Assembly (NCBI RefSeq): GCF_051401765.1
Contig: NW_027480422.1
Span: 16,944,001-17,008,000, forward strand
Reading direction: 5' to 3'
DNA: 64,000 nt
From: Calliopsis andreniformis
Taxonomy: Eukaryota; Arthropoda; Insecta; Hymenoptera; Andrenidae
Under the pieces are notes generated by a model. That model was not told where the DNA came from, ran no database searches, and saw nothing but the letters and a program-made list of their open reading frames with translations. Position 1 is the stretch's first letter; each line of letters begins with the position of its first letter. The position numbers were made by a program, and so were the translations under genes. Of the stretch, positions 11,408 through 25,586 are shown in pieces.

Positions 11408-14400
11408 ACAACAGTTTTTCCATCGTATAAAACTAATAATTGCATCCAGTGTGAAAGTAATAGCCATTTCTACGTACCGGCAACCTAGGCTTCACTCTAG
11501 GGCGTTGCTCCACCACATCGAACATTTAGTGTCTTAGAAGTGAACGCCCGAAGCATACAGTACAATAAAGATAAAACAGATTTTCCATCGTATAACAGGA
11601 GTAATTGCAACCAGTGTGAAAGTGATGGTCATTTCTACGTTCCGGGCAACCTATGCTTCACTCTAGGGCGTTGTCCCACCACATCGAATTGTTAGGGCCT
11701 TGGAAGTCAACGCCAGAAGCATAAAATACAAAACAAATACAACAGTTTTTCCATTGTATAAAACAAATAATAGCAACGGGTGTGAAAGTTATGGTCATTT
11801 CTACGTTCCGGTCAACCTAGGCTTCACTCGAGGGCGTTGCTCCACCAGATAGAATCGTTAGGGCCTTAGATGTCAACGCCCGAAGCATAAAATACAATGA
11901 AAATGCAACGGTTTTTCCATCGTATAACAAGAATAATTGCAACCCGTGTGAATGCGATAGGCATTTCTAAGTTCCAGGCAACCTAGGCTTCACTGTAGGG
12001 TGTTGCCCTACCAAACCGAATAGCTAGGTCCTTAGAAGTCTACGCCCGGAGCATAAAATACAGAATAAGCACAACAGTTTTTCCATCGTATAAAACGAAT
12101 AATTGCATCCAGTGTGAAAGTAATGGCCATATCGACGTTACGGGCAACCTAGGCTTGGCTCTACGGCGTTGCTCCACCAGATCGAATAGTTAGGGCCTCA
12201 GAAGACAACGCCCGAAGCATAAAATACAATAAAGATACAACAGTTTTTCCATTTTATAACAGGAGTAATTGCAACCAGTGTGAAAGTGATGGTCATTTCT
12301 ACGTTCCGTGCAAGCTAGGCTTCACTCTAGGGCGTTGTTCCGCCAGGACGAATTGCTAAGGCCTTAGAAGTCAACGCCAGAAGCGTAAAATACGAAACAA
12401 ATGCAACAGTTTTTCCATCGTATAAAACGAATAATTGCAACCGATGTGAAAATTATAGCCATTTCTACGTTCCGGGCGACCTAGGCTTCACTCTAGAGCG
12501 TTGCACCACCAGATGGAATAGTTAGGGCCTTAGAAGTCAACGCCCGAAGCATAAAATACAATAAAAATACAATAGTTTCTCCATCGTATAAAATGAATAA
12601 TTGCAATCAGTGTGATGGTAATGGTCATTTCTAGGTTCCGGGCAACCTAGGCTTCACTCTAGGGCGTTGCACCGCCAGATCGAATGGTCAGGGCCTAAGA
12701 AGTCAACGCCCGAAGCATAAAATACAATAAAGATACAACAGTTTTTCCATCGTATAAAACGAATAATTGCATCCAGTGTGAAATTAACGGCAATATCTAC
12801 GTTCCGGACAACCTAGGCTTCACTCTAGGCCATTGCTCAACCAGATCGAATAGTTAGGGCTTTAGAAGTCAACGCCCGAAGCATAAAATACAAAATAAAT
12901 ACAACAGTTTTTCCATCGTATAATACGAATAATTGCAACCATTGTGAAGGTTATGGTCATTTCTACGTTCCTGGCAACCTAGTCTTCACTCTGGGGCGTT
13001 GCTCCACCAGATCGAATAGTTAGGGCCTTAGAAGTCAACGCCCGAAGCATAAAATACAATAAAAATACAACAGTTTTTCCACCGTATAAAATGAATAATT
13101 GCAATCAGTGTGAAGGTAATGGTCATTTCTGCGTTCCGGGCAAGCTAGGATTCACTCTAGGGCGTTGCTGCAACAGATCGAATAGTTAGGGCCTTAGAAG
13201 TCAACGCCCGAAGCATATAATACAATAAAAATACAACAGTTTTTCCATCGTATGGCAGGAGTAACTGCAACCAGTGTGAAGGTAATGGTCATTTCTACGT
13301 TCCGGGCAACCTATGCTTCGCTCTAGGGCGTTGCTCAACCAGATCGAAAAGCTAGGGCCTTAGAAGTCAACGCCCGAAGCATAAAATGCAATGAAAATGC
13401 AACGGTTTTTCCATCGTATAACACGAATAATTGCAACCCGTGTGAAAGTGATAGTCATTTCTACGCTCGGGGCAATCTAGGCTTCAATCTAGGGCGTTGT
13501 TCCACAAGATCGAATAGTAAGGTCCTAAGAAGTCAACGCCAGAAACATAAAATACATTATAAGTACAACAGTTTTTCCATCGTATAAAACGAATAATTGC
13601 ATCCAGTGTGAAAGTAATAGCCATTTCTACGTTCCGGCAACCTATGCTTCACTCTAGGGCGTTGCTCCACCAGATCGAACAGTTAGTGCCTTAGAAGTCA
13701 ACGCCCGAAGCATAAAGTACAATAAAGATACAACAGATTTTCCATCGTATAACAGGAGTAATAGCAACCAGTGTGAAAGTGATGGTCATTTATACGTTCC
13801 GGGCAACCTATGCTTCACTCTAGGGCGTTGTTCCACCACATCGAATTGTTAGGGCCTTGGAAGTCAACGCCAGAAGCATAAAATACAAAACAAATACAAC
13901 AGTCTTTCCATCGTATAAAACGAATAATAGCAACGGGTGTGAAAGTTATGGTCATTTCTACGTTCCGGTCAACCTAGGCTTCACTCCATGGCGTTGCTCC
14001 ACCAGATCGAATAGTTAGGGCCTTAGAAGTCAACGCCCGAAGCATAAAATACAGAATAAATACAACAGTTTTTCCATCGTATAAAATGAATAATTGCATC
14101 CAGTGTGAAAGTAACGGCCATATCTACGTTCCGGGCAACCTAGGCTTGGCTCTAGGGCGTTGCTCCACCAGATCGAATAGTTCAGGCCTAAGAATTCAAC
14201 GCCAGAAGCATAAAACAGAATATAAATACAACAGCTATTCCATCGTATAAAACGAATAATTGCAACCAAAGTGAAAGTGATAGTCATTTCTACGCTCCGG
14301 GCAACCTAGGATTCAATCTAGGGCGTTGTTCCACCAGACCGAACAGTAAGGGCCTAAGAAGTCAACGCCAGAAGCATAAAATACTATGTAAATACAACAG

Positions 14401-17214
14401 TTTTTCCATCGTAAGACAGGAATAATTGCATCCAGTGTGAAGGTAATGGTCATTTCTGCGTTCCGGGCAACCTAGGATTCACTCTTGGGCGTTGCTGCAC
14501 CAGATCGAATAGTTAGGGCCTTAGAAGTCAACGCCAGAAGCATATATTACAATAAAAATACAACAGTTTTTGCATCGTATAACAGGAATAACTGCAACCA
14601 GTGTCAAAGTTATGGTCATTTCTACGTTCCTGGCAACCTAGGCTTGACTCTAGGGCGTTGCTCCACCAGATCGAATAGTTAGGGCCTTAGAAGTCAACGC
14701 CCGAAGCATAAAATAGAATAAAAATACAATAGTTTTTCCATCGTATAACAGGAATAACTGCAACCAATGTGAAGGTAATGGTCATTTCTGCGTTCCGAGC
14801 AACCTAGGATTCACTCTAGGGCGTTGCTGCACCAGATCGAATAGTTAGGGCCTGAGAAGTCAACGCCCGAAGCATATAATACAATAAAAATACAACAGTA
14901 TTTCCATCGTATAACAGGAATAACTGCAACCAGTGTGAAAGTAATGGTCATTTCTGCGTTCCGGGCAACCTATGCTTCGCTCTAGGGCGTTGCTCAACCA
15001 GATCGAAAAGCTAGGGCCTTAGAAGTCAACGGCCGAAGCATAAAATACAAAATAAATACAACAGTTTTTCCATCGTATAAAACGAATAATTGCATCCAGT
15101 GCGAAAGTAATAGCCATTTCTACGTACCGGCAACCTAGGCTTCACTCTAGGGCGTTGCTCCACCACATCGAACATTTAGTGTCTTAGAAGTCAACGCCCG
15201 AAGCATACAGTACAATAAAGATAAAACAGATTTTCCATCGTATAACAGGAGTAATTGCAACCAGTGTGAAAGTGATGGTCATTTCTACGTTCCGGGCAAC
15301 CTATGCTTCACTCTAGGGCGTTGTCCCACCACATCGAATTGTTAGGGCCTTGGAAGTCAACGCCAGAAGCATAAAATACAAAACAAGTACAACAGTTTTT
15401 CCATCGTATAAAACAAATAATAGCAACGGGTGTGAAAGTTATGGTCATTTCTACGTTCCGGTCAACCTAGGCTTCACTCGAGGGCGTTGCTCCACCAGAT
15501 AGAATCGTTAGGGCCTTAGATGTCAACGCCCGAAGCATAAAATACAGAATAAATACAACAGTTTTTCCATCGTAAAACAGGAATAATTGCATCCAGTGTG
15601 AAGGTAATGGTCATTTCTGCGTTCCGGGCAACCTAGGCTTCACTCTAGGGCGTTGCTCCACCAGATCGAATAGTTAGTGCCATAGAAGTCAACGCTCGAA
15701 GCATAAAATAGAATAAAAATACAATAGTATTTCCATCGTATAAAATGAATAATTGCATCCAGTATGAAAGTAATGGCCATATCTACGTTCCGGGCAACCT
15801 AGGCTTGGCTCTAAGGCGTTGCTCCACCAGATCGGATAGTTAGGGCCTTAGAAGTCAACGCCCGAAGCATAAAATACAGAATAAGTACAACAGTTTTTCC
15901 ATCGTATAAAACGAATAATTGCAACCAGTGTGAAAGTTACGGTCATTTCTACGTTCCTGGAAACCTAGGCTTGACTCTATGGCGTTGCTCCACCAGATCG
16001 AATAGTTAGCGCCTTAGAAGTCAACGCCCGAAGCATAAAATACAATAAAAATACAATAGTTCTTCCATCGTATTAAATGAATAATTGCAATCAGTGTGAA
16101 AGTTATGGTCATTTCTACGTTCCGGTCAACCTAGGCTTCACTCGAGGGCGATGCTCCACCAGATAGAATCGTTAGGGCCTTAGATGTCAACGCCCGAAGC
16201 ATAAAATACAATGAAAATGCAACGGTTTTTCCATCGTATAACACGAATAATTGCAACCCGTGTGAATGTGATAGGCATTTCTACGTTCCAGGCAACCTGG
16301 GCTTCACTGTAGGGTGTTGCCCTACCAAACCGAATAGCTAGGGCCTTAGAAGTCTACGCCCGGAGCATAAAATACAGAATAAGCACAACAGTTTTTCCAT
16401 CGTATAAAACGAATAATGGCATCCAGTGTGAAAGTAATGGCCATATCTACGTTACGAGCAACCTACGCTTGGCTCTACGGCGTTGCTCCACCAGATCGAA
16501 TGGTTAGGGCCTCAGAAGACAACGCCCGAAGCATAAAATACAATAAAGATACAACAGTTTTTCCATTTTATAACAGGAGTAATTGCAACCAGTGTGAAAG
16601 TGATGGTCATTTCTACGTTCCGTGCAACCTAGGCTTCACTCTAGGGCGTTGTTCCGCCAGGACGAATTGTGAAGGCCTTAGGAGTCAACGCCAGAAGCGT
16701 AAAATACGAAACAAGTGCAACGGTTTTTCCATCGTATAAAACGAATAATTGCAACCGATGTGAAAATTATGGTCATTTCTACGTTCCGGGCGACCTAGGC
16801 TTCACCCTAGAGCGTTGCACCACCAGATGGAATAGTTAGGGCCTTAGAAGCCAACGCCCGAAGCATAAAATACAATAAAAATACAATAGTTTTTCCATCG
16901 TATAAAATGAATAATTGCAATCAGTGTGAAGGTAATGGTCATTTCTACGTTCCGGGCAACCTAGGCTTCACTCTAGGGCGTTGCACCACCAGATCGAATG
17001 GTCAGGGCCAAAGAAGTCAACGCCCGACGCATAAAATACAATAAAGATACAACAGTTTTTCCATCGTGTAAAACGAATAATTGCATCCAGTGTGAATGTA
17101 ACGGCCATATCTACGTTCCGGACAACCTAGGCTTCACTCTAGGCCATTGCTCAACCAGATCGAATAGCTAGGGCTTTAGAAGTCAACGCCCGAAGAATAA
17201 AATACAGAATAAGC
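11408..17214 (+). repeat. 5807-bp tandem segmental duplication, copy 2 (35 monomers)
   Basis: Direct tandem copy of 5601-11407. The breakpoint lies within the shared run from 11408 to 11432. Beyond the matching run on the right side, position 17240 (G in AAAACG) replaces the T of AAAACT at 11433. Its last 1.56 kb were duplicated again within the 1992-bp repeat. Confidence 0.93.
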
Positions 17215-17643
17215 ACAACAGTTTTTCCATCGTATAAAACGAATAATTGCATCCAGTATGAAAGTAATGGCCATATCTACGTTCCGGGCAACCTAGGCTT
17301 GGCTCTAGGGCGTTGCTCCACCAGATCGAATAGTTAGCGCCTTAGAAGACAACGCCCGAAGCATAAAATACAGAATAAGTACAACAGCTATTCCATCGTA
17401 TAAAACGAATAATTGCATCCAGTGTGAAAGTATTGGCCATATCTACGTTCCGGGCAACCTAGGCTTGGCTCTAGGGCGTTGCTCCACCAGATCGAATACT
17501 TAGGGCCTTAGAAGTCAACGCCCGAAGCATAAAATACAATAAAGATATAACAGTTTTTCCATCGTATAAAACGAATAATTGCATCCAGTGTGAAAGTAAC
17601 GGCCATATCTACGTTCCGGGCAACCTAGGGTTGGCTCTAGGGT
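15652..17643 (+). repeat. 1992-bp (12-monomer) tandem duplication, copy 1
   Basis: From 15652 every variant recurs 1992 bp later: GTTAGTGCCATAGAAG (about 15673 and 17665), CAGATCGGATAG, CGAGGGCGATGC, CTTAGGAGTCAACG and CGACGCATAAAATAC. It begins inside copy 2 of the 5807-bp duplication and runs past its end. It therefore formed after, or together with, that event. Confidence 0.92.
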
Positions 17644-19635
17644 GTTGCTCCACCAGATCGAATAGTTAGTGCCATAGAAGTCAACGCTCGAAGCATAAAA
17701 TAGAATAAAAATACAATAGTATTTCCATCGTATAAAATGAATAATTGCATCCAGTATGAAAGTAATGGCCATATCTACGTTCCGGGCAACCTAGGCTTGG
17801 CTCTAAGGCGTTGCTCCACCAGATCGGATAGTTAGGGCCTTAGAAGTCAACGCCCGAAGCATAAAATACAGAATAAGTACAACAGTTTTTCCATCGTATA
17901 AAACGAATAATTGCAACCAGTGTGAAAGTTACGGTCATTTCTACGTTCCTGGAAACCTAGGCTTGACTCTATGGCGTTGCTCCACCAGATCGAATAGTTA
18001 GCGCCTTAGAAGTCAACGCCCGAAGCATAAAATACAATAAAAATACAATAGTTCTTCCATCGTATTAAATGAATAATTGCAATCAGTGTGAAAGTTATGG
18101 TCATTTCTACGTTCCGGTCAACCTAGGCTTCACTCGAGGGCGATGCTCCACCAGATAGAATCGTTAGGGCCTTAGATGTCAACGCCCGAAGCATAAAATA
18201 CAATGAAAATGCAACGGTTTTTCCATCGTATAACACGAATAATTGCAACCCGTGTGAATGTGATAGGCATTTCTACGTTCCAGGCAACCTGGGCTTCACT
18301 GTAGGGTGTTGCCCTACCAAACCGAATAGCTAGGGCCTTAGAAGTCTACGCCCGGAGCATAAAATACAGAATAAGCACAACAGTTTTTCCATCGTATAAA
18401 ACGAATAATTGCATCCAGTGTGAAAGTAATGGCCATATCTACGTTACGAGCAACCTACGCTTGGCTCTACGGCGTTGCTCCACCAGATCGAATGGTTAGG
18501 GCCTCAGAAGACAACGCCCGAAGCATAAAATACAATAAAGATACAACAGTTTTTCCATTTTATAACAGGAGTAATTGCAACCAGTGTGAAAGTGATGGTC
18601 ATTTCTACGTTCCGTGCAACCTAGGCTTCACTCTAGGGCGTTGTTCCGCCAGGACGAATTGTGAAGGCCTTAGGAGTCAACGCCAGAAGCGTAAAATACG
18701 AAACAAGTGCAACGGTTTTTCCATCGTATAAAACGAATAATTGCAACCGATGTGAAAATTATGGTCATTTCTACGTTCCGGGCGACCTAGGCTTCACCCT
18801 AGAGCGTTGCACCACCAGATGGAATAGTTAGGGCCTTAGAAGCCAACGCCCGAAGCATAAAATACAATAAAAATACAATAGTTTTTCCATCGTATAAAAT
18901 GAATAATTGCAATCAGTGTGAAGGTAATGGTCATTTCTACGTTCCGGGCAACCTAGGGTTCACTCTAGGGCGTTGCACCACCAGATCGAATGGTCAGGGC
19001 CAAAGAAGTCAACGCCCGACGCATAAAATACAATAAAGATACAACAGTTTTTCCATCGTGTAAAACGAATAATTGCATCCAGTGTGAATGTAACGGCCAT
19101 ATCTACGTTCCGGACAACCTAGGCTTCACTCTAGGCCATTGCTCAACCAGATCGAATAGCTAGGGCTTTAGAAGTCAACGCCCGAAGAATAAAATACAGA
19201 ATAAGCACAACAGTTTTTCCATCGTATAAAACGAATAATTGCATCCAGTATGAAAGTAATGGCCATATCTACGTTCCGGGCAACCTAGGCTTGGCTCTAG
19301 GGCGTTGCTCCACCAGATCGAATAGTTAGCGCCTTAGAAGACAACGCCCGAAGCATAAAATACAGAATAAGTACAACAGCTATTCCATCGTATAAAACGA
19401 ATAATTGCATCCAGTGTGAAAGTATTGGCCATATCTACGTTCCGGGCAACCTAGGCTTGGCTCTAGGGCGTTGCTCCACCAGATCGAATACTTAGGGCCT
19501 TAGAAGTCAACGCCCGAAGCATAAAATACAATAAAGATATAACAGTTTTTCCATCGTATAAAACGAATAATTGCATCCAGTGTGAAAGTAACGGCCATAT
19601 CTACGTTCCGGGCAACCTAGGGTTGGCTCTAGGGT
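17644..19635 (+). repeat. 1992-bp (12-monomer) tandem duplication, copy 2
   Basis: Tandem copy of 15652-17643. The right limit is where GATCGAATAC at about 19648 replaces GATCGAATAG at about 17656. Differences I saw: AATAATTGC at 18408 for AATAATGGC at 16416, and CTAGGGTTC near 18955 for CTAGGCTTC near 16963. The segment of about 9.85-11.4 kb thus exists three times in the window. Confidence 0.92.
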
Positions 19636-22600
19636 GTTGCTCCACCAGATCGAATACTTAGGGCCTTAGAAGTCAACGCCCGAAGCATAAAATACAATAA
19701 AGATACAACAGCTTTTCCACCGTATAACAGGAGTAATTGCAACCAGTGTGAGAGTGATGGTCATTTCTACGTTCCGGGCAACCTAGGATTCACCCTAGGC
19801 CCTTGCTCAACCAGATCGAATAGCTAGGGCTTTACAAGTCAACGCCCGAAGCATAAAATACAAAATAAATACAACAGTTTTTCCATCGTATAAAACGAAT
19901 AATTGCAACCAGTGTCAAAGTTATGGTCATTTCTACGTTCCTGGCAACCTAGGCTTGACTCTAGGGCGTTGTTCCACCAGATCGAATAGTTAGGGCCTTA
20001 GAAGTCAACGCCCGAAGCATAAAATAGAATAAAAATACAATAGTTTTTCAACCGTATAAAATGAATAATTGTAATCAGTGTGAAGGTAATGGTCATTTCT
20101 GCGTTCCCGGCAGCCTAGGATTCACTCTAGGGCGCTGCTGCACCAGATCGAGTAGTTAGGGCCTGAGAAGTTAACGCCCGAAGCATATAATACAATAAAA
20201 ATACAACAGTTTTTCCATCGTATAACAGGAATAACTGCAACCAATGTGAAGGTAATGGTCATTTCTGCGTTCCGGGCAACCTAGGATTCACTCTAGGGCG
20301 TTGCTGCACCAGATCGAATAGTTAGGGCCTGAGAAGTCAACGCCCGAAGCATATAATACAATAAAAATACAACAGTATTTCCATCGTATAACAGGAATAA
20401 CTGCAACCAGTGTGAAAGTAATGGTCATTTCTGCGTTCCGTGCAACCTATGCTTCGCTCTAGGGCGTTGCTCAACCAGATCGAAAAGCTAGGGCCTTAGA
20501 AGTCAACGCCCGAAGCATAAAATACAAAATAAATACAACAGTTTTTCCATCGTATAAAACGAATAATTGCAACCAGTGTGAAAGTTACGGTCATTTCTAC
20601 GTTCCTGGAAACCTAGGCTTGACTCTATGGCGTTGCTCCACCAGATCGAATAGTTAGCGCCTTAGAAGTCAACGCCCGAAGCATAAAATACAATAAAAAT
20701 ACAATAGTTCTTCCATCGTATTAAATGAATAATTGCAATCAGTGTGAAGGTAATGGTCATTTCTATGTTCCGGGCAATCTAGGCTTCACTCTAGGGTGTT
20801 GCTCCACCAGATCGAATGGTCACGGCCTAAGAAGTCAACGCCCGAAGCATAAAATACAATAAAGATACTACAGATTTTCCATCGTATAACAGGAGTAATT
20901 GCAACCAGTGTGAAAGTGATGGTCATTCCTACGTTCCGGGCAACCTATGTTCCACTCTAGGGCGTTGTTCCACCACATCCAATTGTTAGGGCCTTGGAAG
21001 TCAACGCCAGAAGCATAAAATACAAAACAAATACAACAGTTTTTCCATCGCATAAAACGAATAATAGCAACCGGTGTGAAAGTTATGGTCATTTCTAAGT
21101 GCCGGTCAACCTAGGCTTCACCCTAGGGCGTTGCTCCACCAGAGAGAATCGTTAGTGCCTTAGATGTCAACGCCCGAAGCATAAAATACAATGAAAATGC
21201 AACGGCTTTTCCATCGTATAACACGAACAATTGCAACCCGTGTGAAAGTGATAGTCATTTCTACGCTCGGGGAAACCTAGGCTTCAATCTAGGGCGTTGT
21301 TCCACCAGATCGAATAGCAAGGGCCTAAGAAGTCAACGCCAGAAACATAAAATACAATATAAGTACAACAGTTTTTCCATCGTATAAAACGAATAATTGC
21401 ATCCAGTGTGAAAGTAATAGCCATTTCTACGTACCGGCAACCTAGGCTTCACTCTAGGGCGTTGCTCCACCACATCGAACATTTAGTGTCTTAGAAGTCA
21501 ACGCCCGAAGCATACAGTACAATAAAGATAAAACAGATTTTCCATCGTATAACAGGAGTAATTGCAACCAGTGTGAAAGTGATGGTCATTTCTACGTTCC
21601 GGGCAACCTATGCTTCACTCTAGGGCGTTGTCCCACCACATCGAATTGTTAGGGCCTTGGAAGTCAACACCAGAAGCATAAAATACAAAACAAATACAAC
21701 AGTTTTTCCATCGTATAAAACAAATAATAGCAACGGGTGTGAAAGTTATGGTCATTTCTACGTTCCGGTCAACCTAGGCTTCACTCGAGGGCGTTGCTCC
21801 ACCAGATAGAATCGTTAGGGCCTTAGATGTCAACGCCCGAAGCATAAAATACAATGAAAATGCAACGGTTTTTCCATCGTATAACACGAATAATTGCAAC
21901 CCGTGTGAATGCGATAGGCATTTCTAAGTTCCAGGCAACCTAGGCTTCACTGTAGGGTGTTGCCCTACCAAACCGAATAGCTAGGTCCTTAGAAGTCTAC
22001 GCCCGGAGCATAAAATACAGAATAAGCACAACAGTTTTTCCATCGTATAAAACGAATAATTGCATCCAGTGTGAAAGTAATGGCCATATCGACGTTACGG
22101 GCAACCTAGGCTTGGCTCTACGGCGTTGCTCCACCAGATCGAATAGTTAGGGCCTCAGAAGACAACGCCCGAAGCATAAAATACAATAAAGATACAACAG
22201 TTTTTCCATTTTATAACAGGAGTAATTGCAACCAGTGTGAAAGTGATGGTCATTTCTACGTTCCGTGCAAGCTAGGCTTCACTCTAGGGCGTTGTTCCGC
22301 CAGGACGAATTGCTAAGGCCTTAGAAGTCAACGCCAGAAGCGTAAAATACGAAACAAATGCAACAGTTTTTCCATCGTATAAAACGAATAATTGCAACCG
22401 ATGTGAAGATTATGGTCATTTCTACGTTCCGGGCGACCTAGGCTTCACTCTAGAGCGTTGCACCACCAGATGGAATAGTTAGGGCCTTAGAAGTCAACGC
22501 CCGAAGCATAAAATACAATAAAAATACAATAGTTTCTCCATCGTATAAAATGAATAATTGCAATCAGTGTGATGGTAATGGTCATTTCTAGGTTCCGGGC

Positions 22601-22682
22601 AACCTAGGCTTCACTCTAGGGCGTTGCACCGCCAGATCGAATGGTCAGGGCCTAAGAAGTCAACGCCCGAAGCATAAAATAC
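19544..22682 (+). repeat. 3.1-kb block, second copy of 3780-6918
   Basis: Follows the 1992-bp duplication and reproduces the variant order of 3780-6918 at an offset of 15,764 bp. Differences are few: CTAGGGTTGGC for CTAGGCTTGGC near 19620, AAAACGAAT for AAAACTAAT near 21388, and GAAGATTATGG for GAAAATTATAG near 22406. It probably arose by the same stepwise unequal exchange, leaving the 5.8-kb copies between the two blocks. Confidence 0.85.
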
Positions 22683-24258
22683 AAAATAAATACAACAGTT
22701 TTTCCATCGTATAAAACGAATAATTGCATCCAGTGTGAAAGTAATAGACATTTCTACGTTCCGGCAACCTAGGCTTCACTCTAGGGCGTTGCTCCACCAG
22801 ATCGAACAGTTAGTGCCTTAGAAGTCAACGCCCGAAGCATAAAATACAATAAAGATACAACAGTTTTTCCATCGTATAACAGGAGTAATTGCAACCAGTG
22901 TGAAAGTGATGGTCATTTCTACGTTCCGGGCAACCTAGGCTTCACTCTAGGGCCTTGCTCAACCAGATCGAATAGCTAGGGCCTTAGAAGTCAACGCACG
23001 AAGCATAAAATACAAAATAAATGCAACGGTTTTTCCATCGTATAACACGAATAATTGCAACCCGTGTGAAAGTGATAGGCATTTCTACGTTCCAGGCAAC
23101 CTAGGCTTCACTGTATGGTGTTGCTCTACCAAATCGAATAGCTAGGGCCTTAGAAGTCTACGCCCGGAGCATAAAGTACAATAAAAATACAACAGTTTTT
23201 CCATCGTATAAAACGAATAATTGCATCCAGTGTGAATGTAATGGCCATATCTACGTTCCGGGCAACCTAGGCTTGGCTCTAGGGCGTTGCTCCACCAGAT
23301 CGAATACTTAGGGCCTTAGAAGTCGACGCCCGAAGCATAAAATACAATAAAGATACAACAGTTTTTCCATCGTATAACAGGAGTAATTGCAACCAGTGTG
23401 AAAGTGATGGTCATTTCTACGTTCCGGGCAACCTAGGCTTCACTCTAGGGCCTTGCTCAACCAGATCGAATAGCTAGGGCCTTAGAAGTCAACGACCGAA
23501 GCATAAAATACAAAATAAATACAACAGTCTTTCCACCGTATAAAACGAGTAATTGCAACCAGAGTGAAGGTTATGGTCATTTCTACGATCCTGGTAACCT
23601 AGGCTTGACTCTAGGGCGTTTCTCCACTAGATCGAATTTTTACGGCCTTAGAAGTCAACGCCCGAAGCATAAAATACAATAAAAATACAATAGTTTTTCC
23701 ATCGTATAAAATGAATAATTGCAATCAGTGTGAAGGTAATGGTCATTTCTACGTTCCGGGCAAAAATGGCTTCACTCTGGGGCGTTGCTCCACCAGATCG
23801 AATAGTTAGGGCCTTAGAAGTCAACGCCCGAAGCATAAAATACAGAATATGTACAACAGTTTTACATCGTATAAAAGGAATAATTGCATCCAGTGTGAAA
23901 GTAATGGCCTTATCTACGTTCCGAGCAACCTAGGCTTGGCTCTGGGGCGTTGCTCCACCAGATCGAATAGTTAGGGCCTTAGATGTCAACGCCCGAAGCA
24001 TAAAATACAATGAAAATGCAACGGCTTTTCCATCGTATAACACGAATAATTGCAACCCGTGTGAAAGTGATAGCCATTTCTACGTTCCGGGCAACCTAGG
24101 CTTCACTGTAGGGTGTTGCTCTACCAGATCGAATAGCTAGGGCCTTAGAAGTCTACGCCCGGAGCATAAAATACAATAAAAATGCAACAGTTTTTCCATC
24201 GTATATAATGAATAATTGCAATCAGTGTGAAGGTAATGGTCATTTCTGCGTTCCGGGC
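22683..24258 (+). repeat. Mosaic of forward monomers with a trimer echo
   Basis: No full higher-order repeat was found. The stretch 22852-22983 is closely repeated at 23350-23481 (offset 498 bp, 3 monomers), both carrying CTAGGGCCTTGCTCAACC. One monomer near 23760 has CAAAAATGGC in place of CAACCTAGGC, losing the CCTAGG palindrome. No gene is present. Confidence 0.8.
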
Positions 24259-25586
24259 AACCTAGGCTTCACTCTAGGGCGTTGCTCCACCACATCGAAT
24301 AGCTACGGCCTTCGAAGTCAACGCCAGAAGCATAAAATACAATACAAATAAAACAGTTTTTCCACCGTATAAAATGAATTATTCCAAACAGTGTGAAAGT
24401 AACGGTCATTTCAACGTTCCGGGCAACCTAGGATACGCTGAAGCGCGTTGCTCCACCAGATCGAAAAGCTAGGGCCTTAGAAGTCAACGCCAGAAGCATA
24501 AAATAAAATAAAAATACTAAAGTTTTTCCATCGTATAACAGGAATAATTGCAACCAGAGTGAAAGTAATGGTCATTTCTACGTTCCGGGCAACCTAGACT
24601 TAACTCTGAGGCATTGCTTCACCAGATCGAAGAGTTAGGGCCTTAGAAGTCAACGCCGGAAGCATAAAAGACAATATATATACAGAAGTTTTTCCATTGT
24701 ATAACAGGAATAATTGCAACCAGCGTGAAAGATATGGCCATTTCTACGTTCCGGGCAACCTAGGCTTTACTGTAGGGCGCTGCTACACCACAGGGAATAG
24801 TTAGGGCCTTAGAAAACAACGCCAGACGCATAAAATACAATAAAAATACAACAGTTTTTCCATCGTATAACAGGAATAATTGCAACCAGTGTGAAAGTAA
24901 TGGGCATTTCTACGTTCCGGGCAACCTAGACTTAACTCTGAGGCATTGCTCCACCAGATCGAATAGCTAGGGCCGTAGAAGACAACGCCAGAAGCATAAA
25001 ATACAATACATATAAAACAGTCTTTCCATAGTATAAAATGAATAATTGCAAACAGTGTGAAAGTAACGGTCATATCTAAGTTCCGGGCAACCTAGGCTTC
25101 ACTCTAGGGCGTGGCTCCACCAGATCGAATAGCTAGGGTCTTAGAAGTCAACGCCAGAATCATGAAATACAATAAAAATACAACAGTTTTTCCGTCGTAT
25201 AGCAGGAATAATTGCAAACAGTGTGAAAGTGATGGCCATTTCTACGTTCCGTGCTGCCTATGCTTCAGTCTAGGGCGTTGCTCCAGCAGGTCGAATAGTT
25301 AGGGCCTTAGAAAACAACGCCAGAAGCATAAAATATAATAAAAATCCAACAGTTTTTCCATCGTATAGCATGAATAATTGCAACCAGAGTGAAAGTAATG
25401 GTCATTTCTACGCTTCGGGCAACCTAGGCTTCACTCCAGGTCGTTGCTCCACCAGATCGAATAGCTAGGGCCTTAGAAGTCAACTCCAGAAGCATAAAAT
25501 AAAATAAAAATACAACAGTTTTCCCATCGTATAACAGGAATAATTGCAACCTGTGTGAAGGTAATGGCCATTTCTATGTTCCGTGA
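24259..25586 (+). repeat. 1328-bp (8-monomer) tandem duplication, copy 1
   Basis: Every variant recurs 1328 bp later: ATACGCTGAAGCGCG (about 24431 and 25759), ACTTAACTCTGAGGC (24598 and 25926), CCACAGGGAATAG and CTGCCTATGCTTCAG. The copies are almost identical. Monomers here differ more from consensus than those at 1-22 kb, so an already diverged eight-unit block was duplicated. Confidence 0.93.
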
